The notes: generated by a model from the sequence alone, not told the origin. Shown: positions 15,880 to 24,231, counted from the first letter of the stretch. The stretch: DNA of 46,928 nt from Deinococcus ruber (GCF_014648095.1 NZ_BMQL01000037.1:1-46928); one strand, 5' to 3'. Program-made: numbers and translations.

Positions 15880-17163
15880 CTACATCGAAGCCCTGAAAAT
15901 CTCCTCCAGATCGGCGGCGGTCGGCTGTTTGGGGGCCACTGCCAGCAGGCGCTGTTGCTTCAGCGCACCGGCCACCAGCGCGGGCAGATCGCTTTCGTCG
16001 TAGCCCAGTTCGCGCAGGCCAGAGGGTGCGCCCACGTCCCGCATCAGGGCCAGCAGCGCAGAGGGCAGGGCTTCGCGGTCGTGGGGGGCGTAGTGCTGCC
16101 CGGTCAGCAGTTCGGCGGCCCGGATGTGGCGCTCCGGCGCGGCGTCGAAGGTGAAGCGGAAGGCGGCGGGCGCGGTCACGATCACGCTGAAGCCGTGCGG
16201 TACAAAGGCGTGGTCGGACGGATAGCCGGGGGCGCTGTAGGTATGTTTCAGGCCCGCGATGGGATACGCGCAACTGTGCGGAATGTGCACGCCCGCCGAC
16301 CCAAAGCCCACGCCCGCCATCGTCGCGCCCAGCATCATGAAGCCCCTCGCCTCGATGTCGCCCCCGTCCTGCACCGCCCGCCGCAGATACTGCCCCCCGT
16401 AGGCCAGCGCCGCGCTGCTCCACACGTCGGCCACCGGATTGCTGCCCTGGTACGGCGGGCGCTCGGCGGGCGACGCGGGGCGCGGGCGGCTGGTATACGG
16501 GCGGGCGGTGTAGCTCTCGGCGGCGTGGCACACCACATCCAGCCCCGCCGAGGCGATCACGGCGGCGGGCGCGGTGGCGGTCAGCGCCGGATCGACCAGC
16601 GCCTGAGCGGGCCGCATGAAGCGGTGCGAAATCCCGGTTTTCACCTTCAGCTCGGGAATGTCCAGAATCGCCACGGTGGTCGCCTCCGAACCGCTGCCGG
16701 GCGTGGTGGGAATGGCGAGCAGCGGGCGCAGCGGCCCGGCAGGCGTGAGCCCGCTGCCAATCGGCGGATTCACGTACTCCATGATCTGACCGCCGTGCGT
16801 GGCGATCAGGTTGGCGACCTTGGCGGTGTCGATGGTCGAACCGCCGCCCAGCGCCACAAAGCCGTCTATATCGGCAGCGCTGGCAGCGTCGGCGGCCCGC
16901 TGAAAACTCTGCACGCTCGGCTCGACGGCAATATCCGAAAAGACCACGACCTCGATGCCCTCGGCGCGGATGCTGTCCAGCACCGGGGCGGCCACGCCCA
17001 GTTCCAGCAGGCGCGGATCGATCAGCGCGAAGACCCGGCGCACGCCCAGTCGCCGCAGTTCCCAGCCCGCATCGGCAGCGGCCCCCACGCCGAATTTGAC
17101 CGGGGTGGCCTCGATGGTGAACAGGGTTTCCAGGGCAGATGTTGCGAGTTCAGAGCTATGAAT
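15880..17163 (-). CDS. Hydroxyacid-oxoacid transhydrogenase-like iron-containing alcohol dehydrogenase (start uncertain)
   Basis: Group III alcohol dehydrogenase family, about 427 aa. Signatures: ALGGGSTIDTAKVANL (NAD and metal region), PTTPGSGSEAT, GLDVVCHAAESY, YQGSNPVADVW, GVHIPHSCAYPI and DHAFVPHGFSV. The YQGSNP stretch and overall order match the ADHFE1/HOT subfamily, which couples 4-hydroxybutyrate oxidation to 2-oxoglutarate reduction. The conserved N-terminus (ETLFTIEATPVKFG) lies upstream of the first GTG at 17088, and no ATG, GTG or TTG covers it in frame. The coordinates assume an ATT start at 17163, 6 nt after GGGAGG. Alternatively the gene starts at ATG 17182 with a +1 shift at a TCA-TAG junction. 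TAGCAT at 17235-17240 could be its -10. Function firm at family level, start unresolved. Confidence 0.85.
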   Translation of the reverse strand: MHSSELATSALETLFTIEATPVKFGVGAAADAGWELRRLGVRRVFALIDPRLLELGVAAPVLDSIRAEGIEVVVFSDIAVEPSVQSFQRAADAASAADIDGFVALGGGSTIDTAKVANLIATHGGQIMEYVNPPIGSGLTPAGPLRPLLAIPTTPGSGSEATTVAILDIPELKVKTGISHRFMRPAQALVDPALTATAPAAVIASAGLDVVCHAAESYTARPYTSRPRPASPAERPPYQGSNPVADVWSSAALAYGGQYLRRAVQDGGDIEARGFMMLGATMAGVGFGSAGVHIPHSCAYPIAGLKHTYSAPGYPSDHAFVPHGFSVIVTAPAAFRFTFDAAPERHIRAAELLTGQHYAPHDREALPSALLALMRDVGAPSGLRELGYDESDLPALVAGALKQQRLLAVAPKQPTAADLEEIFRASM

Positions 17164-17246
17164 AGGCCACCTCCCGCGCCATCCGGGGGCGCTGAGCCGT
17201 CTGAGACTGTGTGTTCTGAAGGGCGTTCAGAGCGATGCTAACACGC

Positions 17247-17274
17247 CTGTGGCCTGTGGCTCGTGGCTTGTGGA
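17247..17274 (+). repeat. Tandem-heptamer intergenic repeat, copy 2
   Basis: CTGTGGC, CTGTGGC, TCGTGGC and TTGTGGA in tandem, then AAC. Same architecture as copies at 12123 and 43556. Lies upstream of the transhydrogenase and downstream of the deacetylase. Confidence 0.7.
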
Positions 17275-17303
17275 AACTGACAGAATCTTCCGGGGCTGCC
17301 ATC

Positions 17304-17323
17304 TGTTCCCACTCCCCACTTCC
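17304..17323 (-). repeat. Copy of a 20-bp GGAAGT...GGGAACA intergenic motif
   Basis: Matches 19 of 20 positions of the arm of the inverted repeat at 36848-36902. It ends 2 bp before the deacetylase stop codon. Confidence 0.6.
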
Positions 17324-17325
17324 CC

Positions 17326-18018
17326 TCACCACATCCGTTTCAGGCGCTCCAGTCCTGCCGCCCAGCCGATGCGCTGCGGCTGCACGTCCTTCAGCGTCAC
17401 CGCTTCCAACCCGCGTTCCTTCAGGGCGGGCAGCAGGTGTTCCAGAAGGGCCAGCGTCGTGGCGGGGCCGTCGTGCAGCAGCAGCACCGAACCGGGCCGA
17501 AGCTGCGCCAGCATCTGCCGGGCCAGGTCTGCCGGGTCGCGGTCTGTCCAGTCGTGCGATTCCACGTCCCACAGCGCCACGCGCACGCCCGCCGCCCGCG
17601 TCAGCAGCCGGGTGAGGGGCGAGTGCCCTCCCCAGGGCGGGCGGTAAGATCGGTCTTCTCTCTGGGGTTCCGGGTGCCAGCGCACATGCCGCCACTCAGC
17701 CCAGGGCAGCAGCGTCAGGGCGTGGCGGTGGGTGTACCCGTGCGATTCGAGCTGATGCCCCGCCGCCCGCATCGCCTGCACCGCTGCCGGGTCGGCCTGT
17801 GCCCGCTCGCCGGTCAGAAAGAAGGTGGCCCGTGCGCCGTGCCGGGCCAGCAGCGCCAGCAGCTCAGGCGTGCTCGAAGAGGGGCCATCGTCGAAGGTGA
17901 GCGCCACCCCGGCTCCCCTGCCCGCCCCCAACGCCCCCACCCCCATCTGACGCCCCAGCACATCGGACCCCAGCAGTGACAGGGCTGCCGCGCCCAGCAG
18001 CCACCACACGCTTTTCAA
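17326..18018 (-). CDS. NodB-type polysaccharide deacetylase
   Basis: Metal-dependent deacetylase of N- or O-acetylated surface polysaccharide, 230 aa. An N-terminal hydrophobic segment (about residues 4-20) suggests export or membrane anchoring. The NodB motifs are intact: TFDDG with Asp43/Asp44, HGYTH with His93 and His97 as metal ligands, RPPWG near 126-130, and a final LLLHDG. The TTG start at 18018 overlaps the TGA of the MFS gene, so the two are translationally coupled; GTG at 18009 is the alternative. A much longer upstream frame is only a shadow of the MFS gene. Substrate unknown; nearby glycosyltransferases point to envelope glycans. Confidence 0.88.
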   Translation of the reverse strand: MKSVWWLLGAAALSLLGSDVLGRQMGVGALGAGRGAGVALTFDDGPSSSTPELLALLARHGARATFFLTGERAQADPAAVQAMRAAGHQLESHGYTHRHALTLLPWAEWRHVRWHPEPQREDRSYRPPWGGHSPLTRLLTRAAGVRVALWDVESHDWTDRDPADLARQMLAQLRPGSVLLLHDGPATTLALLEHLLPALKERGLEAVTLKDVQPQRIGWAAGLERLKRMW

Positions 18019-19277
18019 TTTCCCGTTTCCCGGCGCTCTGCCGCTGGGCCACTGCGCCACATCGAACTGGGCCACAGGTACACGCCCGCCGTCAGAATGA
18101 ACAGCGCCGCGCCTGCCAGAAACGGCGCACTCGCCCCCAGCCTGTCCCAGACGAACGTTCCCAGCAGCGGGCCACTCGCCATACCGACATTTTCGGCGGT
18201 CATCACCACGCCCCAGCTCGCGGCGCGGCCTTCCTGCGGCAGCAGCCCCGACACCAGGCCGCCCCAGCCGGGCAGCAGGCAGGCGTAGCCCACGCCCAGC
18301 AGCGCCGCCAGTGCGAAATACACCGGAATCGGCGGGCGAGTCGCCATCAGGCCCAGACCCGCCGCCGCCAGCAGCAGCCCGGCAATCAGCATCTGGCGTG
18401 CGCCGAAGCGCTCGGTCAGGCGTCCGGCCAGGCCCAACAGCGCGTAGGCGGTGCCTGCTCCGGCCACCAGCAGCCCGCCCAGCCCCCACTGACCCAGCCC
18501 CATCTTCTCGGCAAACGGCGTGATGACCGGCCCCAGCAGGCTCAGCGCCAGCGTCTGCACCAGCGCTGCCGGAATCAGGAAGGCCAGTGTGCGGCGCAGG
18601 CTCATGGGAGGGGCGGCGCGGCGCGGGGTGTCGGGCCGCAGCCCCCCCGCTTTCAGACCTCGCCCCTGAAGGCTGAGCGAGAGCAGCACTGCCAGCCCCT
18701 GCACCGCCAGCAGCACCGCCAGCGGCCAGCCGCCGATATCGTGCAGGCGGGAAGCGCTGCTGGACGCAAAATGCACGCTGGAGAGCGCCCCGATGCCCAG
18801 AAAGCCGATGCCGGTAAACGGCCCCGCCGCCACGCTGACCAGCGCCACCGCACGCGGCTGGGTGGCCTCGGGGGCCGAGACGCTGGAGAGTGTCATCACG
18901 GCGGGCCACAGCGGGCTGAGCGCCATCCCGTGCAACGCCGCCAGCAGCACCAGCAGCAGCGCGGTGTGGGCAAACGGCATGGCGAACACCGCCGCCACGC
19001 TCACCAGCATCGCCAGCCCTAGCACCGGGCGCAGGCCATAGCGCTCGACCATGTGCCCGCCCAGCGAGCGGCAGAAGGTGTCGGCGGCGTAATGCACCGT
19101 CCAGGCCAGCCCCGCCGCACTCAGCGGCAAGCCTTCCGCACTGAGCTGCTGCGGCAGAAAGCCCACGTACAGCCCGGTTCTGACCAGTTCGCACAGGCCC
19201 AGCACCAGCACCGCCCGCAGCACCAGCCCGGTGCGCTCGGGCAGCCAGGGCGAACTGGCCTTCAGTCGGGCCAGCAT
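18015..19277 (-). CDS. Major facilitator superfamily transporter
   Basis: Integral membrane secondary transporter of 420 aa with about 12 hydrophobic helices. The early GLYVGFLPQQLSAEG and the loop SLGGHMVERYGLRPVLGLAM resemble the MFS A-motif, repeated in the second half as GLAGRLTERFGARQMLIAGL. Start ATG with GAGGA 8 nt upstream. It is divergent from the GT2 gene by only 32 bp and overlaps the deacetylase gene downstream, so a role in export of an envelope precursor or small molecule is possible. Substrate unknown. Confidence 0.85.
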   Translation of the reverse strand: MLARLKASSPWLPERTGLVLRAVLVLGLCELVRTGLYVGFLPQQLSAEGLPLSAAGLAWTVHYAADTFCRSLGGHMVERYGLRPVLGLAMLVSVAAVFAMPFAHTALLLVLLAALHGMALSPLWPAVMTLSSVSAPEATQPRAVALVSVAAGPFTGIGFLGIGALSSVHFASSSASRLHDIGGWPLAVLLAVQGLAVLLSLSLQGRGLKAGGLRPDTPRRAAPPMSLRRTLAFLIPAALVQTLALSLLGPVITPFAEKMGLGQWGLGGLLVAGAGTAYALLGLAGRLTERFGARQMLIAGLLLAAAGLGLMATRPPIPVYFALAALLGVGYACLLPGWGGLVSGLLPQEGRAASWGVVMTAENVGMASGPLLGTFVWDRLGASAPFLAGAALFILTAGVYLWPSSMWRSGPAAERRETGN

Positions 19278-19297
19278 CAGCGGCGTCCTCGCTGCGC

Positions 19298-19303
19298 TAC
19301 CTT
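19298..19303 (+). promoter_or_regulatory. -10 box, leaderless promoter of the GT2 gene
   Basis: TACCTT lies 6 nt before the GTG at 19310, which supports this non-ATG start. Confidence 0.6.
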
Positions 19304-19309
19304 GACGGC

Positions 19310-19996
19310 GTGTACTGGTCGGTCGTGATTCCTGCCCGCAACGAAGAAGAGACGCTGCCCGCGCTGCTGGCGGCGCTGCATGCCCAGACCCGCCGTGCCG
19401 ACGAGATCATCGTGGTGGACAACGGCAGCAGCGACCGCACCGCCGAGGTGGCCGCTGCGCTGGGGGCGCGGGTGCTGCACTGCCCCGAACCCGGCGTGGC
19501 CCGCGCCCGCCAGCTGGGGCTGGAACACGCACGCGGCGACTGGATTGCCAGCACCGACGCCGATTCTCAGCCGGAACCGGAGTGGCTGGCGGCGCTGGAA
19601 CGCGGCATTCGGGAAGTTCCCGGCAGCGTGGCGCTGTACGGCCCGATGCAGTTGCTGCCGCTGGCAGGCCGGGTGGGGCCGCTGGGCGCACGCCTCAGCG
19701 GGGTCGGCTACCGCGTGTTTCTGGGCGTCATGGCCGCGCTGGGGCAGCCGAACTGCGCCGGGGCCAACATGGCTTTCTCGCGGCAGGCCGCCCTGATGGT
19801 GGGCGGCTGGCCGCTGGTGGAAGCGCGGGAAGACGTGCTGCTGGGCATGGCCCTGCGGCGACTGGGGACGGTGCGCTATCTGCCGGACGCCGCCGTTCAC
19901 ACCTCGGCCCGCCGCCTGAAACGCGGTTGGGGGCCATTTTTATGGACACACATCAGAAACCTCGCAGGCCATACTTCCGGATACTTCGACCGCTAG
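19310..19996 (+). CDS. Family 2 glycosyltransferase
   Basis: Inverting GT-A glycosyltransferase, 228 aa, probably acting at the cytoplasmic membrane face. N-terminal WSVVIPARNEEETLPALL, nucleotide-binding VVDNGSSDRTAEVA, and STDADSQPEPEWL with the metal-binding DAD are typical. Later AGANMAFSR and EAREDVLLGMALRRLG (ED acceptor region) also fit. GTG start with a leaderless -10 box. Its last 44 bp overlap the end of the convergent GT4 gene. Sugar and acceptor unknown. Confidence 0.92.
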   Translation: MYWSVVIPARNEEETLPALLAALHAQTRRADEIIVVDNGSSDRTAEVAAALGARVLHCPEPGVARARQLGLEHARGDWIASTDADSQPEPEWLAALERGIREVPGSVALYGPMQLLPLAGRVGPLGARLSGVGYRVFLGVMAALGQPNCAGANMAFSRQAALMVGGWPLVEAREDVLLGMALRRLGTVRYLPDAAVHTSARRLKRGWGPFLWTHIRNLAGHTSGYFDR

Positions 19997-21191
19997 AGCG
20001 AGCATACAGCGCGTCACTCGTTTCGCTGCCGTCGCCCTGTTCCGGCGTTCTCCAGCCCTGCTGGGCGATGGCCTGAAGATAGATACCCAGCATCTGCTCG
20101 GCCATCTTGGAGCTGGAAAAGCGCCGGGCAAACAGCCGCGCCGCCGCGCCCATCTCGGCCAGCTTCTGCGCGTCCGACAGCAGCTCTGAGGTGTGGGCCG
20201 CCAGACCCTGCCAGTCGCCGCTGCCCACAAGGTAGCCGCTGACACCAGGATCGACGCCGCCCAGCGTGCCCTGAGCGCCCACCGACACCACTGGTACCCC
20301 CATCGTCTGGGCCTCGGCCAGCACCAGCCCCTGCGTCTCGGTATCAGACCCGAAGATGAACAGTTCGGCCTGCCGGTAATACGCGCCGATGGTCGAGAGC
20401 GGCACCGGGCCATAGAAGGTGATGTGATCGGCAAGGCCCAGGGCCTGAGCGCGTGCCTGAAGGTACTCTTTCTGCGGCCCCTCGCCCAGCAGCAGCAGGT
20501 GCGCGTCGTGGGTGCGGCGAATTTCGGCCAGCGCCTGAAACACCAGGTCGTGCCGCTTTTCGAAGCCCAGCCGTCCCACGCTCAGCAGGCGGCGTTTGCC
20601 GTCCGGCCAGGGCGAGCGCACGTCGGGCGCTTCCTGAAGCAGCGATTCGTCGATGCCAGTGGGCAGCACCACGCTCTCGCGGTACACGCCGTAGCCTGCC
20701 AGCATGTCGCGGCTGGCCTCGGTGGGGGCCACGATCAGATCGGCCCGGCTGTAGAAGCGCCGCACGATGCGTGTCAGGACACCGGCATGCTTCTCCAGGG
20801 TGGTCAGGCCGGGGATGTAGTGGGCGTAGTGCTCCAGGTGGGTGTGAAAGGTCGAGATGTGCGGGATATCCCAGCGCTTGGCGAGCCGCACGCCCCACCA
20901 GCCGAGCGCACCCGGCGTGTGGGTATGCACCAGATCGAACTGGCCCGACAGCCTGCGCCGCGTGGGAAAGGCCAGCCGCTGACGGGGCAACGCCGGATTG
21001 ATCATGCTGGGCAGGCGTACCACGCCGTGCAGCGTGGCCGGATCGAAGTAGTCGGGAAAGCGCGGGGCGACGATCACGGCCCGGTGTCCACGCCGCCGCA
21101 GCTCGCGCTGAAGCAGCAGAACACTGGTCGAAACACCATTCTGATCGGGCAGAAACACATCGGTAAGCAGACCGATTCGCAGGCTTCTCAT
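19953..21191 (-). CDS. Family 4 glycosyltransferase, possibly for glycolipid synthesis
   Basis: Retaining GT-B glycosyltransferase, 412 aa. N-terminal RIGLLTDVFLPDQNGVSTSV and HTHTPGALGWWGVRLAKRW, then STFHTHLEHYAHYIPG, the UDP-sugar-binding half with SVGRLGFEKRHDLV, LLGEGPQKEYL and the EX7E-type GSDTETQGLVLAEAQTMGVPVV. The DVFLP/HTHTP and HYIPG pattern is like diacylglycerol glucosyltransferases, so membrane glycolipid synthesis is a reasonable guess. Start ATG at 21191, with GGAG 7-8 nt upstream; an earlier frame extension is not conserved. Convergent with GT2, with 44 bp of coding overlap. Confidence 0.9.
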   Translation of the reverse strand: MRSLRIGLLTDVFLPDQNGVSTSVLLLQRELRRRGHRAVIVAPRFPDYFDPATLHGVVRLPSMINPALPRQRLAFPTRRRLSGQFDLVHTHTPGALGWWGVRLAKRWDIPHISTFHTHLEHYAHYIPGLTTLEKHAGVLTRIVRRFYSRADLIVAPTEASRDMLAGYGVYRESVVLPTGIDESLLQEAPDVRSPWPDGKRRLLSVGRLGFEKRHDLVFQALAEIRRTHDAHLLLLGEGPQKEYLQARAQALGLADHITFYGPVPLSTIGAYYRQAELFIFGSDTETQGLVLAEAQTMGVPVVSVGAQGTLGGVDPGVSGYLVGSGDWQGLAAHTSELLSDAQKLAEMGAAARLFARRFSSSKMAEQMLGIYLQAIAQQGWRTPEQGDGSETSDALYARSSGRSIRKYGLRGF

Positions 21192-21543
21192 GGGCAGTCT
21201 CCTGGCAGATGGGTGGCGGCTGGCCCCAGGGGGCTGCTCCCAGCACATACCACCGGGCCAGCCACACCCGCAACACGGTGCAGAAGGCCCCAGGGCACCA
21301 CAGGGAGCCGACAGACGAAAAAGGAGGCAGAGAAAGTCATGGTTGAGGGCAGCCCAGGCAGCAGCGAAACGCTCAGACGCACGGAGCCATGTTCAGTCTG
21401 GCAGGTGGTCATGAGATGCGTCTCATCTTGGCGTCTGCCCCTGCTTCCAGACTGTATGTCAGCCCATGAAGCCGCCGCTGGCAGAACACCAGCAGGGCAG
21501 GGCAGCGTTGCAAGCACAATGAAGTTTATACTACATCTCAGTT
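21192..21543. other. Intergenic region between divergent GT4 and YkoP-like genes
   Basis: 352 bp without a supported gene. The only clear element is a TATACT box at 21527-21532 facing the YkoP-like gene. The region must also hold the GT4 promoter, which I cannot place. Confidence 0.4.
21527..21532 (+). promoter_or_regulatory. -10 box before the YkoP-like gene
   Basis: TATACT lies 11 nt before the TTG at 21544, so the leader would be only a few nt. No clear -35. Confidence 0.45.
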
Positions 21544-22728
21544 TTGTTCAGATATCGCCCCTCCCCCTCCCGAGTCCGTGCGTCTGCTGTGCCCCTTCTG
21601 CTGGGCGCGGGGACGCTGTGGGCGCTGCTGTGGCTGCCGCGTCTGCTGCAAGGGCGCTGGCATTTCGGCGTGCTGCGCGAAGGACACGGCGGCTCGTCGC
21701 AGGCAGGGCTGCTGCTCGGCGCTGCGCCCTGGCTGGCCCATCCCGAACGGCTGAAAACCGCGACAGGCCGCACGCGCCTGAGCCTGCTGGTGCGTGCCGC
21801 CGACGCCCAGCGCTTCCCGGCGGGGGTGCGCGAACTGGCCGACGCCGGACACGAACTGGTGCTGCTGGCAGCGTCCGGGCAGCCCCTGGCGCAGCAACGC
21901 CGCACCCTGGAAGACCGCGCCGGAACTTCCGTCACGCTGGTGCTGCCCGCTGCCTACTGGCCCTGGACGCTGCGGCAGCTGAACCGGGCCGGACTGCGGG
22001 CCGTGCAGCCAGGGCTGAGTGGCCCGCTGACTGCGCTGCTGGAAGGAGCCGAACCGGGCAGTGTACTGAATCTGAGTGCGCTGGATGGCTCCGACCTGAG
22101 CACTCTGCTGACAACCCTGAAGGAACGCGAATACAAACCCGGCCCGCTGGGTGTGCTGGAAGGGCTGCGAACAGAAACGTTGCGCGGGCTGCTCCAGCGC
22201 ATCTATCGGCGCGTCTTCGATCAGGCGTTCGACCGTCAACATCACATCCTGAAGCTGACACAGCGGGCAAGAGCGCTCTTCCGCATCTCGCGCCGCCCCT
22301 ACGACGGCCCGGTATTGCAGGGCGAACGCACGTACCTGCCGGGCACACCCGCCGCCGAACTGCACATCCACAGCAAACGGCTGGTCGCCCTGGCCGAACG
22401 CAGCGCCCTGACGGGGTTGCGGGCGGTGCAGTCGTCGCTGTACGACGTGGCAAAGGTGCTGGCCGAACAGGAAGCGTATCAAGACGTTCAGATCATCTAC
22501 GCCCTCACCATCTTTGCCGAGGTGCTGACGCCGCTGGGCTTTCACTCGCAGCCGCTCGACAATCCGCGCACCGCCCGCATCATGGCCTTTTTCATGAACC
22601 TGCTGCGCGTGCTGTACGGAGCCAAGAACACCGACAGGCGCGTGATTCTGCCGCAAATCATCTGGATGACCAGAGAGGAACTGCTGGCCCGCTATACCCG
22701 CCCGGCCCGAAAACACGGCGCGAACTAG
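21544..22728 (+). CDS. Degenerate NodB-like domain fused to a YkoP-like domain
   Basis: 394 aa, function unknown. An N-terminal membrane helix (about residues 15-35) is followed by a domain whose pattern parallels the nearby deacetylase: VRAADAQRFPAGVRELADAGHEL, then LPAAYWPWTLRQLNRAGLRA, then EPGSVLNLSALDGSDL. The catalytic TFDDG and the HxxxH metal ligands are absent, so it looks like an inactive NodB fold. The C-terminal third (ELHIHSKRLVALAERSALTGLRAVQSSL onward) resembles the YkoP-like domain often attached to deacetylases. The TTG start rests on a TATACT box just upstream; GTG at 21589 is the alternative. It sits divergent from GT4. Domain names are by eye. Confidence 0.6.
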   Translation: MFRYRPSPSRVRASAVPLLLGAGTLWALLWLPRLLQGRWHFGVLREGHGGSSQAGLLLGAAPWLAHPERLKTATGRTRLSLLVRAADAQRFPAGVRELADAGHELVLLAASGQPLAQQRRTLEDRAGTSVTLVLPAAYWPWTLRQLNRAGLRAVQPGLSGPLTALLEGAEPGSVLNLSALDGSDLSTLLTTLKEREYKPGPLGVLEGLRTETLRGLLQRIYRRVFDQAFDRQHHILKLTQRARALFRISRRPYDGPVLQGERTYLPGTPAAELHIHSKRLVALAERSALTGLRAVQSSLYDVAKVLAEQEAYQDVQIIYALTIFAEVLTPLGFHSQPLDNPRTARIMAFFMNLLRVLYGAKNTDRRVILPQIIWMTREELLARYTRPARKHGAN

Positions 22729-22768
22729 GCCAACTGGCCCACTCACTTGCCTGCGGCCTTCAGTCTGC

Positions 22769-22774
22769 TATACT
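22769..22774 (+). promoter_or_regulatory. -10 box of the tRNA-Pro/tRNA-Gly transcript
   Basis: TATACT, with TTGCCT 16 bp upstream (22747-22752) as a possible -35, 20 nt before the tRNA-Pro 5' end. Confidence 0.55.
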
Positions 22775-22794
22775 CTGGCCCGGCGCGTGAATGC

Positions 22795-22871
<77 letters not shown>

Positions 22872-22888
22872 GCACGCAACGCGCCGAT

Positions 22889-22962
<74 letters not shown>

Positions 22963-22967
22963 ATACG

Positions 22968-23001
22968 GTGGCCCTCTGTGTGGGGGCCGCTTTCTTTTTT
23001 T
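22968..23001 (+). terminator. Rho-independent terminator after tRNA-Gly
   Basis: Stem of about 7-8 bp (GTGGCCC with GGGGCCGC, one G-T pair) followed by TTTCTTTTTTT. Confidence 0.85.
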
Positions 23002-23017
23002 ACGGCGGCAACTTTGC

Positions 23018-23023
23018 TACCAT
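23018..23023 (+). promoter_or_regulatory. Possible -10 box of tRNA-Arg
   Basis: TACCAT, 32 nt before the tRNA-Arg 5' end and after a terminator, so tRNA-Arg probably has its own promoter. No good -35. Confidence 0.35.
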
Positions 23024-23055
23024 GATGCCTGCTGTGCCGCAACGCCGCTCCATCT

Positions 23056-23132
<77 letters not shown>

Positions 23133-23134
23133 TA

Positions 23135-23165
23135 AAAACCCCCACCTGCAATCGGTGGGGGTTTT
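23135..23165 (+). terminator. Rho-independent terminator of tRNA-Arg
   Basis: 12-bp stem AAAACCCCCACC/GGTGGGGGTTTT, 7-nt loop; the stem itself ends in the T-tract. Confidence 0.92.
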
Positions 23166-23214
23166 GTTGTGTCGTTCCAGCACGAGGATTCGGCTGGAGT
23201 CGTCGGTAGGGCCT

Positions 23215-23249
23215 GCACCTACCCCCGCTGCACTGCCGGGGGCGGGTGC
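23215..23249 (-). terminator. Candidate stem-loop terminator after the sulfurtransferase
   Basis: GCACC + CCCCCG paired with CGGGGG + GGTGC, with a 2-nt internal mismatch, 8 nt downstream of the minus-strand stop at 23258. No U-tract. Confidence 0.45.
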
Positions 23250-23257
23250 TTCAGGGC

Positions 23258-24124
23258 TTACGCTTCCTGGTAGGTCTTTTCGATGGGCACGCCGACGCTG
23301 TTGCCCCACTCTGTCCAGCTGCCGTCGTAGTTCTTGACGCTGGGGTAGCCCAGCAGCTCCCGCAGCACGAACCAGCTGTGGCTGCTGCGCTCGGCGATGC
23401 GGCAGTATGCGATCACGTCTTTGTCGGGCGTCACGCCCTCGCCGCCGTACAGCGCCGTCAGCTCATCGGCGCTCTTGAAGGTGCCGTCCTCGTTGGTGGC
23501 TTTCGCCCAGGGAATGCTGCGTGCGCCTGGAATATGCCCGCCGCGCAGCACGCCTTCCTGCGGGTAGCTGGGCATGTGCGTGACCTTGCCGGAGAACTCG
23601 TCGGGGCTGCGAACGTCTACCAGTGCGCCCTTGCCTTCCTTGACGGCGGCAATGTGCGCCTTGACCTCGTCGCGGTAGGCCCGCAGGTCTTCGTTGCGGC
23701 TCAGGCCCGGATACGCGCCCGCATCCTGTGCCGGGGAAGCGTCGGTGGTCAGCTCGCGGCCCTCGGCGGCCCACTTCTGGCGGCCTCCGTTCATGATCTT
23801 GAGGTTCTGCACCCCGTTGTAGGTCAGGAACCAGTAGGCGTAGCTGGCCCACCAGTTGCTCTTGTCGCCGTACAGCACCACCGTATCGGCGGGCGTGATA
23901 CCCAGGCGGCCCAGCAGCGCGGCCAGGGCGTCGGCCTGAATGAACTCGCGCTCGACGGGTTCCCACAGATCGAGCTGCCAGTCGAGCTTCTGTGCACCCG
24001 CGATGTGCCCGGTGTCGTACAGCAGAATGTCTTCATCGACTTCGATCAGTTTGATGTGGGCGTCGTGCCCATGTTCGGCCACCCACTCGGTTGAAACCAA
24101 CACATCCTTGGCGTAATCGGTCAT
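23258..24124 (-). CDS. Thiosulfate/3-mercaptopyruvate sulfurtransferase (rhodanese, two-domain)
   Basis: Transfers sulfane sulfur from thiosulfate or mercaptopyruvate to a thiol acceptor; cytoplasmic. 288 aa with two rhodanese domains. The N-terminal domain is catalytically empty ([22 protein letters not shown]). The C-terminal domain has DVRSPDEF and the active loop [13 protein letters not shown] with Cys241. CRIAERS is closer to the thiosulfate CRxGERS type than to the mercaptopyruvate CGSGVTA type. Start ATG with AAAGGGGG 5 nt upstream. It is divergent from sufE across a 119-bp region with a palindrome, so both may be controlled by sulfur or redox state (inference). Confidence 0.92.
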   Translation of the reverse strand: MTDYAKDVLVSTEWVAEHGHDAHIKLIEVDEDILLYDTGHIAGAQKLDWQLDLWEPVEREFIQADALAALLGRLGITPADTVVLYGDKSNWWASYAYWFLTYNGVQNLKIMNGGRQKWAAEGRELTTDASPAQDAGAYPGLSRNEDLRAYRDEVKAHIAAVKEGKGALVDVRSPDEFSGKVTHMPSYPQEGVLRGGHIPGARSIPWAKATNEDGTFKSADELTALYGGEGVTPDKDVIAYCRIAERSSHSWFVLRELLGYPSVKNYDGSWTEWGNSVGVPIEKTYQEA

Positions 24125-24163
24125 AGTGCCCCCTTTTGCAACTTGGTGAACTTCGGCGTTTGC

Positions 24164-24193
24164 AGTTTAGCCGAAATTTCCTTCAGTTGACAA
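24164..24193 (-). promoter_or_regulatory. Promoter of the sulfurtransferase gene
   Basis: Minus-strand -35 TTGTCA (24188-24193), 18-bp spacer, -10 TAAACT (24164-24169). The -35 lies within the palindrome at 24185-24205. Confidence 0.65.
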
Positions 24194-24205
24194 AAGTAGT
24201 CAACT
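24185..24205. promoter_or_regulatory. Palindromic operator candidate between the sulfurtransferase gene and sufE
   Basis: Perfect inverted repeat AGTTGAC-7nt-GTCAACT. It covers the sulfurtransferase -35 and is centred about 40 bp upstream of the sufE -10, positions suited to repression of one gene and activation or repression of the other. Confidence 0.6.
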
Positions 24206-24231
24206 AGGTAACGGCTCCGGAAGGTGGGCGC

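Noticed and set aside
17183..17695. Minus-strand frame ending MAREVAYS as an independent gene
   Set aside because: Most of it is antisense or out of frame to the deacetylase 3' part and the repeat region; only its last codons matter, as a possible start of the transhydrogenase.
18019..19194. Long N-terminal extension of the deacetylase frame
   Set aside because: This part overlaps the MFS gene in another frame and has no NodB or membrane-protein features; the TTG coupled to the MFS stop is the sensible start.
20193..22790. 865-codon plus-strand open frame over GT4 and the YkoP-like gene
   Set aside because: It runs antisense through GT4 and out of frame through the YkoP-like gene; no recognisable domain.
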